DNA of 64,000 nucleotides from Desulfuromonas sp. TF (GTDB taxonomy: Bacteria; Desulfobacterota; Desulfuromonadia; Desulfuromonadales; ATBO01): the NCBI RefSeq assembly GCF_000472285.1, contig NZ_KI421413.1, positions 243,167 to 307,166 on the forward strand. The letters are read 5' to 3'. The first letter of the stretch is position 1, and each line of letters starts with the position of its first letter. This document shows, in pieces, positions 8,508 through 20,963 of this stretch. Position numbers and translations under genes: made by a program. The notes beneath the pieces are model-generated. The model saw nothing but the letters and a program-made list of their open reading frames with translations. It made no database searches and was not told where the DNA came from.

Positions 8508-8959
8508 GTCGCCAGAAACTCCCGTTGAAGCACGGCAAAGATTTCCCGCTCCTTCGCCTCCATGTGGAGAGCCTCGGCCTCTGTCCCCCGCTCGTGGTCG
8601 TATCCGCACAGATGCAGGATGCCGTGAAGAAGCAGGAAATAGAGTTCGCTCTCAAAGGGCAGTCCCGCCTCCTGCGCATCCCGGGCCGCCGTATCGGCGG
8701 AGATCACCACATCCCCAAGCACCGCCGGCTGAATCCCCGTCCCCTCTCCTTCCTGCATCGGAAAGGAGATGACATTGGTGGAACGGTCGCGCTGGAGGTA
8801 ATCCCGGTTCAGTGTCCGGATTTCCCCATCGTCGACAATGACCACGGAGAGCTCGCCGTCAGGACATCCCAAGGCGCTTAAGATCCTCTGTGCTACCTTT
8901 CTCAGGGTCGGCGTCTTTACCTTTTGACTCTTTTGCCGATTCTCGATGTGTATCTTCAC
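8504..8959 (-). CDS. ybeY: Endoribonuclease/rRNA maturation factor YbeY
   Basis: Zinc-dependent RNase-like protein needed for 16S rRNA 3'-end maturation and ribosome quality control. The 151 residues carry the metal site HGILHLCGYDHE with His112, His116 and His122, and the conserved RDRSTNVISFP segment. The start is GTG at 8959 with AGAAGGA upstream; the N-terminus KIHIENRQ fits the family. This start lies inside pgpH, so the two overlap by 101 bases, which is unusually long. The stop overlaps the next start by four bases (GTGA). Confidence 0.95.
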   Translation of the reverse strand: MKIHIENRQKSQKVKTPTLRKVAQRILSALGCPDGELSVVIVDDGEIRTLNRDYLQRDRSTNVISFPMQEGEGTGIQPAVLGDVVISADTAARDAQEAGLPFESELYFLLLHGILHLCGYDHERGTEAEALHMEAKEREIFAVLQREFLAT

Positions 8960-11240
8960 CGTTTTTCCTTCTGGCAGGCTCCTTTTCCCGCTCCTTATGA
9001 ACCGGTTCAGGATAATCGATCCTGTGATGGAAGATACCGGCCAGGATGCGATTGAAGCTCTTCGCTATGTTATGGAGGTCCTTGAGGGTCAGCTCGCATT
9101 CATCGAGCTGACCGTCAATAAAGATATTATTGATGATTTTCTGGACCATGCCCTGGATCCTGGCCGCCGTGGGATCGGTCAGTGTCCGGCTGGCCGCCTC
9201 GACGGCATCGGCGAGCATGATCAGGGCCGCCTCACGGGTCTGCGGCTTGGGACCGGGATAGCGGTAGTCGCGCTCGTCCACCGGGGACATGCCGGGGTCC
9301 TCCTTGGTTTTGGCCTTGTCGTAAAAAAACTTGATCAGGGCCGTGCCGTGGTGCTGGCGAAGGATATCCACCAGGGTCTCCCCCAGCTTGTTCTCCCGGG
9401 CAATTTCCACGCCGTCCTTGACGTGAGCCATGAGAATCAGCGCGCTCATCGAGGGAGCCAGTTTTTCGTGCCGATTATCCTGATTACCGAGGTTTTCAAC
9501 GAAATAAAGGGGTTTGCGGATTTTTCCGATGTCGTGGTAATAGGCCGCCACCCGGGTCAGCAGGGGGTTGGCGTTGATCGACTCGGCCGCCGCCTCCACC
9601 AGGTTGCCCACGATGATGGAATGATGATAGGTGCCCGGCGCCTGGATCATCAGCTCCCGCAGCACGGGGGTGTTCATGTTGGCCAGTTCCAGCAGTTTGA
9701 TATCGGTGGTGTATTTGAAGGCGGCTTCCACCAGGGGGATGGTGCCGGTAACGATCACAGCGCAGACAAATCCCCCGCCAAGACCGAAGGCGAATTTGTA
9801 CAGGAGTTGAAGGTCGAAGGGACGCCCCGCCATGAGGTGCATGCCGATGATCAGCAGAACATTCACCATGGAGAGGCGAAAACCCGCCCGGTAGAGGGTG
9901 GTGCGCTGCTTGCATTGCCGGACCCAGTGGGCTCCGGTGAGACTTCCGGCCAGGGCGTACAAGGCGATGAACAGGCTGTTGCCGAACAGAATACCGAGCA
10001 GGAGTGAAGAGAGAAGCGCAAAGACGAAGGCGATTTCGGAATTCAGAACGATGCGGACCAACATCGCTCCGACGGCAAAGGGGAAGATGTAATAATAACT
10101 GGCAGAGTCGATGTAGGGGAAAGCGCTTTCCAGTGCGGTGGATATGAAAATGGCCAGTTTGACCAGGGCCAATAGTCCGACGAAAGTGGTGGTCAGAAAG
10201 ATCAGATCCCGGTTCTGGATGCGGTATTTACGGATGTTTCGATTGGCGTAGCGATGCGTCGCCAGCAGAAGCAGGAGAATGACGATGAGCATCCCGGTAG
10301 CGGTGCGCAGGGTGCTGTAATCGTTTCTCAGGTCGCTCATGGCTTTGAGTTTTTTGACCTGATCCTCGGTGACCCGCTCCCCGACCCGGACAATCATCTC
10401 CCCCTTCTTGACCTGAAAAAGAACGGGTTTTACCGCCTCCCTGGCCTGCTGCTTCCGTGCCTCCGTCTCATTCGTGTTGAAGGTGAGGTTCGGCCGCACC
10501 AGCTTCTCGATGATGCCCAGCAGGATCTTTCTGGAATTCGGCGGAATTTCCTCCAGTTGTTTGAGCTGGTCTGCGACCCGCTTCTGTGCCGCCTCCAGAC
10601 CGATTACATCTGCCGGCTCCTTGACCTCGACTTCCTGCTGCGTGGCCAGATCACGGATGATGATTCCCCGCTCTCGGTCCGTCTTGAAAAGCGACAGATT
10701 ACCGACAATTTTTCCGTTCAGAGCCTGGAGAAGAGCGGCGCGCAGGACTCCGGGAAATGGATCGGCGGCCGGCAATCCGGCGAGGGCGGTCAAGTCTTCG
10801 TCAGAAACCGCGAAACCGAGCAGGCTTTCGACTTTCTCGCGCAAGTCCTTTGGAGAAGCTCCTTTCTTGCCTTCGGCGTCGAGCAGCTTGATCGCCTGCA
10901 CCAGGCGCTCCGCAAGGTCCTGACCGGCACGAGGTGCGAAATCATAGAGAGGAAGAATCGCCTCTTCTGCTTCCACCCGCTTCTTTTCGGTGAGGGGGAG
11001 GTCGGGAACCAGCAGATCCCTCGGGGCCTTGACATCTCCGGCGGCTATATCTCCGGGAGCATAGTAGTCGGGGACGAATCCACCTTTAGGAATGATGATC
11101 AGGGTCAGAAGAAGGGCCAACAGAAGGAGAATCAAGGGCCTGAAATACCGGTCGTCGGTCAGCACACGAGGCTGCATGGCGGTGGCCGGCCGTTTGTTTT
11201 TCTGGCTTCCGGCTTCTTGTTTGCGGTCGATTTTGGTCAT
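8859..11240 (-). CDS. pgpH: 7TM-HD family cyclic-di-AMP phosphodiesterase (PgpH type)
   Basis: Membrane HD-domain hydrolase; characterised members hydrolyse c-di-AMP to pApA. From ATG at 11240 it is 793 residues: one N-terminal membrane helix (LILLLLALLLTLIIIP), an extracytoplasmic 7TMR-HDED domain to about residue 310, seven membrane helices to about 520, then a cytosolic HD domain with HHSIIVGNLVEAAAES and YYHDIGKIRKP. The highly charged tail (about 35 residues, K/E/D-rich) is encoded in the segment shared with ybeY. It begins 4 bases after the phoH stop. No diadenylate cyclase gene is in this window. Confidence 0.9.
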   Translation of the reverse strand: MTKIDRKQEAGSQKNKRPATAMQPRVLTDDRYFRPLILLLLALLLTLIIIPKGGFVPDYYAPGDIAAGDVKAPRDLLVPDLPLTEKKRVEAEEAILPLYDFAPRAGQDLAERLVQAIKLLDAEGKKGASPKDLREKVESLLGFAVSDEDLTALAGLPAADPFPGVLRAALLQALNGKIVGNLSLFKTDRERGIIIRDLATQQEVEVKEPADVIGLEAAQKRVADQLKQLEEIPPNSRKILLGIIEKLVRPNLTFNTNETEARKQQAREAVKPVLFQVKKGEMIVRVGERVTEDQVKKLKAMSDLRNDYSTLRTATGMLIVILLLLLATHRYANRNIRKYRIQNRDLIFLTTTFVGLLALVKLAIFISTALESAFPYIDSASYYYIFPFAVGAMLVRIVLNSEIAFVFALLSSLLLGILFGNSLFIALYALAGSLTGAHWVRQCKQRTTLYRAGFRLSMVNVLLIIGMHLMAGRPFDLQLLYKFAFGLGGGFVCAVIVTGTIPLVEAAFKYTTDIKLLELANMNTPVLRELMIQAPGTYHHSIIVGNLVEAAAESINANPLLTRVAAYYHDIGKIRKPLYFVENLGNQDNRHEKLAPSMSALILMAHVKDGVEIARENKLGETLVDILRQHHGTALIKFFYDKAKTKEDPGMSPVDERDYRYPGPKPQTREAALIMLADAVEAASRTLTDPTAARIQGMVQKIINNIFIDGQLDECELTLKDLHNIAKSFNRILAGIFHHRIDYPEPVHKEREKEPARRKNGEDTHRESAKESKGKDADPEKGSTEDLKRLGMS

Positions 11241-11244
11241 GGAT

Positions 11245-12243
11245 TCAGGGTATCTCGTAAGGGGGAGGCTTGTGCGCGGAAAGGTCCCGTGACCGCTGAT
11301 AGGCTTGAACGATCGCCTGAACGATGGGATGGCGCACCACGTCGCGATCGGTAAAGGTGGTGAAATGAATGCTCTCGACTCCCTTGAGCACCTCGGAAGC
11401 CTGGACAAGTCCGGAAAGCCGGCCGGCAGGAAGATCGACCTGCGTCACGTCGCCGGTGACCACGGCGCGGCTGCCGAAGCCGAGGCGGGTCAGGAACATT
11501 TTCATCTGTTCGACCGTGGTGTTCTGGGCCTCATCGAGGATGACGAAGGCGTCGTTCAAGGTGCGGCCGCGCATGAAAGCCAGAGGCGCCACTTCGACCA
11601 CCCCCTTCTCGATCAGGGCCTGTCCCTTCTCGAAATCCATCATGTCGAAGAGGGCGTCATACAGGGGCCTCAGATAAGGATTGACCTTCTCGGCGATATC
11701 CCCGGGCAGGAATCCGAGTTTCTCCCCAGCCTCAACCGCGGGACGCACCAGAACGATGCGGCTCACCTCTTTTTTCATCAGAAAGGAAACCGCCATGGCC
11801 ATGGCCAGATAAGTCTTCCCGGTGCCGGCTGGACCTATGCCGAAAACGACGTCATTTCTCCGGATCGCATCGATATAGGTTTTCTGGGCCAGGCTCTTGG
11901 GGGAGATCACCTTCTTGCGGGCGGAGATGAAGATCGTGTCGAGGAAAATGTCTTTGAGGTGAGCCCGGGAGTCGGCGCTCAGAATGCGGACGGCATAATC
12001 GATATCAGTGGGATAAAGAGGATACCCCGCCTGAAGCAGGGTATAGAGTTCCTCCAACAGCCGATGGACAAGCGCCGCCTGAAGAGGGTCCCCTTCAATG
12101 GAAAGCTCAAGTCCCTTGGAGCCGATCCGTACCTTCAGGGTCCGCTCTATCTGCTTCAGGTTTTTATTCTGCTGGCCGAAAAGGAGATTTGCCAGCTGCT
12201 GGTCATCGGCGGCGAACCGCCTCCGAGCGCTGCTCTCGTTCAA
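11245..12243 (-). CDS. phoH: PhoH family ATPase
   Basis: Cytosolic P-loop ATPase of the PhoH/YbeZ family; partners functionally with YbeY in RNA metabolism in other bacteria. Walker A is GIGPAGTGKT, Walker B LNDAFVILDEAQN, with the conserved TGDVTQVDLP sensor. An N-terminal KH-like segment (LFGQQNKNLKQIERTLKVRIGSKGLELSIEGD) precedes it. The frame is open to a GTG at 12291; I chose TTG at 12243 (332 residues) because AAGGG lies 9 bases upstream and family members start near this point. First gene of the operon. Confidence 0.92.
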   Translation of the reverse strand: MNESSARRRFAADDQQLANLLFGQQNKNLKQIERTLKVRIGSKGLELSIEGDPLQAALVHRLLEELYTLLQAGYPLYPTDIDYAVRILSADSRAHLKDIFLDTIFISARKKVISPKSLAQKTYIDAIRRNDVVFGIGPAGTGKTYLAMAMAVSFLMKKEVSRIVLVRPAVEAGEKLGFLPGDIAEKVNPYLRPLYDALFDMMDFEKGQALIEKGVVEVAPLAFMRGRTLNDAFVILDEAQNTTVEQMKMFLTRLGFGSRAVVTGDVTQVDLPAGRLSGLVQASEVLKGVESIHFTTFTDRDVVRHPIVQAIVQAYQRSRDLSAHKPPPYEIP

Positions 12244-13830
<1,587 letters not shown>

Positions 13831-13851
13831 TCTCAGTGTGATTAGTTAGGC

Positions 13852-13886
13852 AAAAAGCCCCGCTTCGCATTGAAGCGGGGCTTTTT
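13852..13886 (+). terminator. Terminator of eno
   Basis: AAAAAGCCCCGCTTC, a short loop, then GAAGCGGGGCTTTTT: a perfect GC-rich stem with flanking A and T runs, 22 bases after the enolase stop. The symmetric A/T tails would let it work for either strand. Confidence 0.9.
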
Positions 13887-13917
13887 GCATGGTCAGAAAA
13901 CCGCGGGCGCTGCGCCC

Positions 13918-13994
13918 CGCACCCCGCCTTACTTACTTTTTATCCCGCCGAAAAGAAAGTAACCCGGCTGCCGGCCGGGACCGGCGAATTTGAT
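13918..13994 (-). repeat. Interspersed repeat, copy A
   Basis: On the minus strand this reads AATTCGCCGGTCCCGGCCGG, then CAGCCGGG, TTACTTTCTTTTCGGCGGG and AAAAAGTAAGTAA. The first 37 or so bases are nearly identical to the plus strand at 38236-38275. TTACTTTC can pair with the later AAAGTAA, so the unit ends in an imperfect hairpin. It lies between the convergent eno and ftsH genes. Confidence 0.7.
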
Positions 13995-14028
13995 TTAATA
14001 TTCCTCTTACATATTCGGCAGTTGCAAT

Positions 14029-15930
14029 TCAGCCCCCCGGCTGAGGAGCGGCTTTCGGGATTTTTTCGACCTCGATCCCGGCTTTCCGCAAAATTTCATT
14101 GACACGATCCTTCTCCAGAACCTCTTCCTCAAGCAGAGCGCGGGCCAGACTTTCAAGGGCTTCAGGATGCTCGGCAATGAGCTTATCAGCAACCTCCTCC
14201 CCCTTTTTGACGATCTTTTCGATTTCCTGATCGATCAGCCAGGCCATCTCTTCGCTGAAGGTTTTCTCCGTCGCAAGCCGGCGTCCCAGAAAGGGGTGCT
14301 CTTCGCCGCGGTTGAACGCGATGGGCCCGATCTTCTCGCTCATTCCCCACTGGCAGACCATTTTCTCAGCCAGATCGCTCACCTGCTTGAGGTCGTTCTG
14401 AGCTCCCGTCGAAACTTCTCCGAACACGGCCTTTTCAGCAGCCCGGCCTCCCAGGCTTACGGCAATCCTGGACATCAGATAGTTCCGGCCGTAATGATAG
14501 CGGTCGGTTTCCGGAAGCTGCTGGGTGGCGCCCAGAGCCTGCCCCCGGGGAATAATGGTCACCTTGTGGATGGGATCGGCTCCCGGTGTAAGTTTGGCCA
14601 CCAGGGTATGTCCCGATTCATGTATAGCGGTAATGCGCTTCTCTTCCTCGGAAAGAAAAAGCTTGCGCTCCGCCCCCATCAGGATCTTGTCTTTTGCTTT
14701 TTCCAGATGGGCCATGGCGACCTTGTCCAGATCTTCACGAGCCGCGATAAGGGCTGCCTCGTTGACCAGGTTTTCCAGGTCGGCTCCGCACATTCCCGGA
14801 GTGCCTCTGGCGATGACTTCCAGTTGGACATCGTCGGCCAGGGGGACCTTGCGGGTATGAACCTGGAGGATTCCCAGGCGAGCCCTCCAGTCCGGGCGAT
14901 CCAGAACGACCTGCCGGTCAAACCGGCCAGGGCGCAGAAGTGCAGAATCCAGGACATCCGGCCTATTGGTCGCCGACATGACCACGACTTCCGCGTGCGG
15001 ATCGAATCCGTCGAGCTCGGCCAGCAGCTGGTTCAGGGTCTGCTCACGCTCGTCATTGCCGCCGCCCAGGCCCGTTCCCCGGGCCCTGCCCACCGAATCG
15101 AGTTCGTCGATGAATATGATGCTGGGGGCGTTTTTCTTGGCATTTTCGAAGAGATCCCGGACCCGGCTCGCCCCGACACCGACGAACATCTCGATGAACT
15201 GGGATGCAGAGATGGAAAAGAAGGGAACCCCGGCCTCTCCGGCTACGGCCCGGGCCATGAGAGTCTTCCCCGTCCCCGGCGGACCCACCAGCAGGACCCC
15301 CCGCGGCACCTTTCCTCCGATTTTGGTGAATTTTTTGGGATTGCGCAGGAAATCGACGATTTCCATGAGCTCCTGCTTGGCCTCATCGAGCCCGGCGACT
15401 TCCTCGAAGGTGACCTGTGAATTTTCCCTTGAGTACAGGCGCGCCCCGGACTTGGAAAAACTGCCCATGAGCCCGCCCCCACCTCCGGACTTACCGCGCA
15501 TCCCTTTCAGAATGAACCACCAGACCCCTATGATCAGCACCCATGGCAGCAGGTAGATCAGGGCGGTGGTCCAGGCGGAAGGCTCCTTCTCGGGCTCCAC
15601 GTTCACTTCGACCTTGGCGACCTCGAGTTCCTCCATGAGTCTGGCATCCTCGAAAGGGGGCAGGTTGGTCCTGAACTGTTCGAAGTCGGCTCCAGACGGG
15701 AAATCCTCATTCTGGGCGAGTTCAATGCCTTCCTTGAACCTTCCCCGGATTTCCGTACCCTGGAAGGTGACTTCATTAATATTTCCCCGGCTCAGCTCCG
15801 CTTTAAAGCGGCTGTAGCTGAGGGGGGCGACGACAACCTGCTCCTTGGGCGAGATGGCCACATAAAAATAGTTGAATAGAATAATCAGCAGAATAATGAA
15901 AAACACCTGTTTCCACGCGCTTTTTGACAT
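14029..15930 (-). CDS. ftsH: ATP-dependent zinc metalloprotease FtsH
   Basis: Inner-membrane AAA+ protease. The 633 residues have two membrane helices (about 8-26 and 121-142) around a short periplasmic domain, Walker A GPPGTGKT at 216-223, Walker [13 protein letters not shown], arginine-finger region [10 protein letters not shown] and the zinc site HESGH near residue 435. Several normally invariant positions vary: [11 protein letters not shown] in place of DEIDAVGRxRG, and LAELDGF in place of LVEMDGF. That suggests a paralogue and not the main housekeeping copy. The start ATG 15930 has no strong ribosome site. Confidence 0.93.
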   Translation of the reverse strand: MSKSAWKQVFFIILLIILFNYFYVAISPKEQVVVAPLSYSRFKAELSRGNINEVTFQGTEIRGRFKEGIELAQNEDFPSGADFEQFRTNLPPFEDARLMEELEVAKVEVNVEPEKEPSAWTTALIYLLPWVLIIGVWWFILKGMRGKSGGGGGLMGSFSKSGARLYSRENSQVTFEEVAGLDEAKQELMEIVDFLRNPKKFTKIGGKVPRGVLLVGPPGTGKTLMARAVAGEAGVPFFSISASQFIEMFVGVGASRVRDLFENAKKNAPSIIFIDELDSVGRARGTGLGGGNDEREQTLNQLLAELDGFDPHAEVVVMSATNRPDVLDSALLRPGRFDRQVVLDRPDWRARLGILQVHTRKVPLADDVQLEVIARGTPGMCGADLENLVNEAALIAAREDLDKVAMAHLEKAKDKILMGAERKLFLSEEEKRITAIHESGHTLVAKLTPGADPIHKVTIIPRGQALGATQQLPETDRYHYGRNYLMSRIAVSLGGRAAEKAVFGEVSTGAQNDLKQVSDLAEKMVCQWGMSEKIGPIAFNRGEEHPFLGRRLATEKTFSEEMAWLIDQEIEKIVKKGEEVADKLIAEHPEALESLARALLEEEVLEKDRVNEILRKAGIEVEKIPKAAPQPGG

Positions 15931-16109
15931 ATTGGCTCCGCAGGCAGGTTCTCGATGGAAATTCTAACTAACAGATTAGCATAGATTAGCAGGAGGAAGT
16001 CGAGGGGCAACCCCTTCCCTTAGGGAAGGAATGAATTTAGTCCGCGGAGAAAGGATAAGATGGTGCATGCGGCTCAGTGAAGGAAGTTTTTTATCACCGC
16101 CGGCAGAAA

Positions 16110-16409
16110 TCAGTCTTCTTCACCCTTGAACCACTTGTCAAACCAAGTGCGATGATCTTTCTCAGCAAGAATATGCAAATCATTCGGCCCGAGCCAGACC
16201 CCTCCGCAGGCGGGACATCTGTCCAATGGGACACCCCGAAAAGTCAAAGGCTCGATTGGCTCGCCGCACTTGGGACAGCGATTACGGCAACTTTCACGGA
16301 TTACCTGTTCCCGAGCGGCCGTCTTCATCTTCTCAAGTTTTTCCTTTTCCTGCTTGTAGATAAATTCATTCTCCAGGGCCTTCTTGCGTTTTTCCCAGAT
16401 ATCCGCCAT
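16110..16409 (-). CDS. Zinc-ribbon (TFIIB-type) small protein
   Basis: Soluble 99-residue protein. The first 50 residues are a charged helix (MADIWEKRKKALENEFIYKQEKEKLEKMK), possibly coiled coil; the second half is a TFIIB-like zinc ribbon with CPKCGEPI and CPACGGVWLG, the zf-TFIIB domain found in many small bacterial proteins. The function is not known. ATG at 16409 is preceded by AAGGAGGTGTT, a near-ideal ribosome site, so the upstream in-frame start at 16430 is rejected. Monocistronic. Confidence 0.82.
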   Translation of the reverse strand: MADIWEKRKKALENEFIYKQEKEKLEKMKTAAREQVIRESCRNRCPKCGEPIEPLTFRGVPLDRCPACGGVWLGPNDLHILAEKDHRTWFDKWFKGEED

Positions 16410-16482
16410 GTAACACCTCCTTGAAATCACTACCCTTTTTTAGTATAGCAATGGTCGGAGGCTTGGCAAGGAATTACCGTGA

Positions 16483-16516
16483 CGGGTTATCGGTAATCAG
16501 TTATCAGCTGCAAGCC
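16483..16516. repeat. Heptamer repeat 3' of the Cas6-like gene
   Basis: Tandem 7-mers ttatcgg, taatcag, ttatcag, ctgcaag. They use the same word as the larger array on the other side of the Cas6-like gene at 17490-17556. Confidence 0.55.
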
Positions 16517-16524
16517 GGACCTCA

Positions 16525-17484
16525 TCATCCCTCATCAGGGCATCGCAGCCGGTAACGCCCGGCCCCGAAGGCCGCGTTTTTCCCTATATTCAGCAGCGAT
16601 CCCATTTTCAGGATCCAGAATATTTCAGCCAGAGCGTCACCCTCAAGGCGAAGGAGGCCGCAGACTCCGCCCAGATCCTGATCCATTTTCTCTCCGGTCA
16701 AGGTTTTCCAGTCCTCCCAGCGCAGGTGATTCACCCGTGTTTCCACCTGTGCCGCGCTCCGCAACAGGGACTGCGCTTCCATGGTCATTTCCAGACCGCA
16801 ATGGTTATGCATCATGGACGTCACCCGCCGTAGAATGAACGGGAAAAGCTTGCCGAAGGAGGGACGGAAAAGCGGTTTCCCCTGGCTGAGAAGACGGGCA
16901 GGAGTAATGAATTCAAGGTCGATGCTGCTACCGCCCGGCTGATCTGATTCTGCCCACCAGCGGGCATTGCAGACAGACGGCGCCATATCTTTCAGGTTCT
17001 CGCCTTCACTCCAGATGCGGCTGCGGTTGCCGGCGGCATCTTCAGAGAAGACGGCCGCCAACTCGAACTGTCCTTCGCCGCGATGAAGCCCCAGACGCCC
17101 GAGGGCCCGAAGAGTCCGGGCAAAATCCCCGAGGGATTGGATCCCGGTGCCCCAGAAAGCAACTTGAAGTTCGAGGAGGTCCCCGGCCTCATACTCACCT
17201 GCGCCATCAGTTTCCGGCAATAGGGTGAAAGGCGCGCCGGGGCGCTGATGTCGGCGCAAGGCCACCGGATCTTCGGGAAGCGGAGGATCGAACAGGGAGG
17301 AAAAACGGCCGTAACCCTCTGCGGAGGTATTCGGGGACAGGACGAGGTGGGCGGCCTGCAGCAGGTCCCGCCGCAGACACAGCAGTACTTCCCTAGAGAC
17401 CCGAAAGGAGTCCTGAAATTCCAGTTGGAATCGGGTGAGGGCAAAGTCCACGCCCTGCAGTTCACGGGGAATGTCGGCGATCAT
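16525..17484 (-). CDS. Solitary Cas6-like RAMP endoribonuclease homologue
   Basis: The 319-residue protein resembles the CRISPR pre-crRNA-processing Cas6 family (PF10040 type). The C-terminal half follows the family pattern: LEFITPARLLSQGKPLFRPSF, FPFILRRV, LRWEDW, DLGGVCG, then the glycine-rich NIGKNAAFGAGRYRL at the extreme C-terminus. Where the family usually has LHVGK, this has LNIGK (about residues 298-302), so a histidine that is often conserved is Asn here. No CRISPR array or other cas gene is in the window. Heptamer repeats flank the gene on both sides. ATG at 17484 has no clear ribosome site, so the start is uncertain. It could be a domesticated RNA-binding or RNA-cleaving protein; that is inference. 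Confidence 0.8.
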   Translation of the reverse strand: MIADIPRELQGVDFALTRFQLEFQDSFRVSREVLLCLRRDLLQAAHLVLSPNTSAEGYGRFSSLFDPPLPEDPVALRRHQRPGAPFTLLPETDGAGEYEAGDLLELQVAFWGTGIQSLGDFARTLRALGRLGLHRGEGQFELAAVFSEDAAGNRSRIWSEGENLKDMAPSVCNARWWAESDQPGGSSIDLEFITPARLLSQGKPLFRPSFGKLFPFILRRVTSMMHNHCGLEMTMEAQSLLRSAAQVETRVNHLRWEDWKTLTGEKMDQDLGGVCGLLRLEGDALAEIFWILKMGSLLNIGKNAAFGAGRYRLRCPDEG

Positions 17485-17489
17485 ACAAG

Positions 17490-17556
17490 GACCGAGTTAT
17501 CAGTTATCAGTTATCAGCTGAAAACTGTAAGCTATAAGCTGAAAGCTGAAAGCTGC
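17490..17556. repeat. Heptamer repeat 5' of the Cas6-like gene
   Basis: Nine or so tandem 7-mers that drift in sequence: ttatcag three times, then ctgaaaa, ctgtaag, ctataag, ctgaaag, ctgaaag, ctgcaaa. The same words appear in the tgt-downstream array at 22556. The array ends directly at the frd operon terminator. Confidence 0.7.
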
Positions 17557-17589
17557 AAAAGGGCAGAGGATTGCTCCTCTGCCCTTTGC
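17555..17589 (-). terminator. Terminator of frdCAB
   Basis: Perfect 15-base stem GCAAAGGGCAGAGGA / TCCTCTGCCCTTTTGC with a four-base loop and a T-run on the minus strand, 42 bases after the frdB stop. Confidence 0.8.
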
Positions 17590-17630
17590 TGTTGCGCATC
17601 ATCCGTCGGCGATCGCCGCCGACTCTTGCC

Positions 17631-18373
17631 TTAGCCCTGGGGAAGGGCCTTGGCGAGCTCCCGATTCATCCGGGAGATGAAGGTGACCTTGATCCCTTTC
17701 GGGCAGGCGGCTTCGCACTCGTAGTGATTGGTGCAGTTGCCGAAGCCTTCCTTGTCCATCTGCTCAACCATGGCCTTGACACGGCGGGCCGCTTCGACTT
17801 CCCCCTGGGGGAGCAGGCCCAGGTGGGCAACCTTGGCTGCGGTAAAGAGCATCGCCGAAGCATTGGGACAGGCGGCGACACAGGCGCCGCAGCCGATGCA
17901 GGCGGCCGCATCCATGGACTTATCGGCCTTCACCTTGGAGACAGGGATGGCGTTGCCGTCGGGCACCCCGCCCGTATGGGCGGAGGTGAAGCCGTAGGTC
18001 TGAATGAGGCGGTCGAAGGCGCTGCGGTCGACCATCAGGTCCTTGATCAGCGGGAAAGCCTTGGCCCTCCAGGGCTCGATGAAAATGCTGTCGCCGTCTT
18101 TGAAGCGCCGCATGTGCAGCTGACAGACAGTGATCTCCTCCTCGGGGCCGTGAGCGACGCCGTTGATCATCTGCGAACACATCCCGCAGATCCCCTCGCG
18201 GCAGTCGTGGTCGAAGACGATCGGCTCCTTGCCGCTCTTGATCAGATTTTCATTGACCTCGTCGAGCATTTCAAGGAAGGACATGTCGGGGCTGACATTC
18301 TTCGCCTCGTACTGCTCCATCCTGCCCTTGTCCTTCGGGCTCTTTTGACGCCATACGTGTAATGTCAGGTTCA

Positions 18374-18374
<1 letters not shown>
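17631..18374 (-). CDS. frdB: Succinate dehydrogenase/fumarate reductase iron-sulfur subunit
   Basis: Electron-transfer subunit carrying [2Fe-2S], [4Fe-4S] and [3Fe-4S] centres between FrdA and the membrane cytochrome. The 247 residues show CREGICGMC with a distal cysteine for the plant-type centre, then [12 protein letters not shown] and [14 protein letters not shown] for the cubane and [3Fe-4S] sites. The frdB start codon overlaps the frdA stop by one base (18374), so translation is coupled. The epsilon-/deltaproteobacterial FrdCAB set can work as both fumarate reductase and succinate dehydrogenase in Geobacter; which direction applies here cannot be told. Confidence 0.95.
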
Positions 18375-20290
<1,916 letters not shown>

Positions 20291-20294
20291 AGTA

Positions 20295-20963
20295 TTAACC
20301 CCCTATGACGTTGAAAAAGATTAAGATGGGTGTGAAGAGGAACCCGATAGCCACCAAACCGGCGACCCAGCGGCCGCCCGTGGTCAGTTTGGGGAGGGTG
20401 GCGTCATTAGTCAGACCCAGGGACTGGAAGAAGCTCTGAATGCCATGGCGCAGATGAAGCAGCAGCACGATCATGGCGGCCACGTACACGACGGTGACGA
20501 CAAGGCCGTCAAAGCTCGTAGTCATCATCCGGAACACGTCGAAGCGGCCGATCTCGTCAGCCATCTGATTGAACTCGGGGTTAAAGGCGTGAATCGTGAA
20601 ATGCAGGAGGTGATATATGACAAAGACCCCCAGAATGACACCGGTCCAGATCATCGTCTCGGCCGAGAAGGTTGTGCGCTCGTTCTTCTTCATGGCGTAC
20701 TGCTCGGGCCGTGCCGACTTGTTTTCCAGGTAAAGAGTGATCCCCATCCAGATGTGCAGAATGAAAAACACCAGCATCGCTCCGCGGAAGGCCCACAGCA
20801 GCGGCGGGAAAGCCCGCAGATGCTCCGCATAGCTGTTTATCCCTTCGGCGCCGCCGAAGATCGACAGATTGCCCAGCATGTGAGCAACGACAAAGCCGAC
20901 CATTGCCAGCCCCGTGAGCCCCATGATGTACTTTTTACCTAATGACGTCTTGTACCATCGCAT
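20295..20963 (-). CDS. frdC: Succinate dehydrogenase/fumarate reductase cytochrome b subunit
   Basis: Single large membrane anchor of a type B complex, 222 residues with about five transmembrane helices. Several in-membrane histidines ([35 protein letters not shown]) are candidate haem ligands, consistent with a diheme cytochrome b558-like subunit that passes electrons to or from the quinone pool. First gene of frdCAB. About 480 bases separate it from the divergent tgt, so its regulation is likely encoded there. Confidence 0.93.
   Translation of the reverse strand: MRWYKTSLGKKYIMGLTGLAMVGFVVAHMLGNLSIFGGAEGINSYAEHLRAFPPLLWAFRGAMLVFFILHIWMGITLYLENKSARPEQYAMKKNERTTFSAETMIWTGVILGVFVIYHLLHFTIHAFNPEFNQMADEIGRFDVFRMMTTSFDGLVVTVVYVAAMIVLLLHLRHGIQSFFQSLGLTNDATLPKLTTGGRWVAGLVAIGFLFTPILIFFNVIGG

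Noticed and set aside
14167-15420. 417-codon open frame on the plus strand
   Set aside because: Antisense of ftsH; no ribosome site and no motif.
17490-17556. Repeat array beside the Cas6-like gene as a CRISPR
   Set aside because: The unit is 7 bases with no spacers; CRISPR needs repeats of about 23-47 bases with unique spacers.
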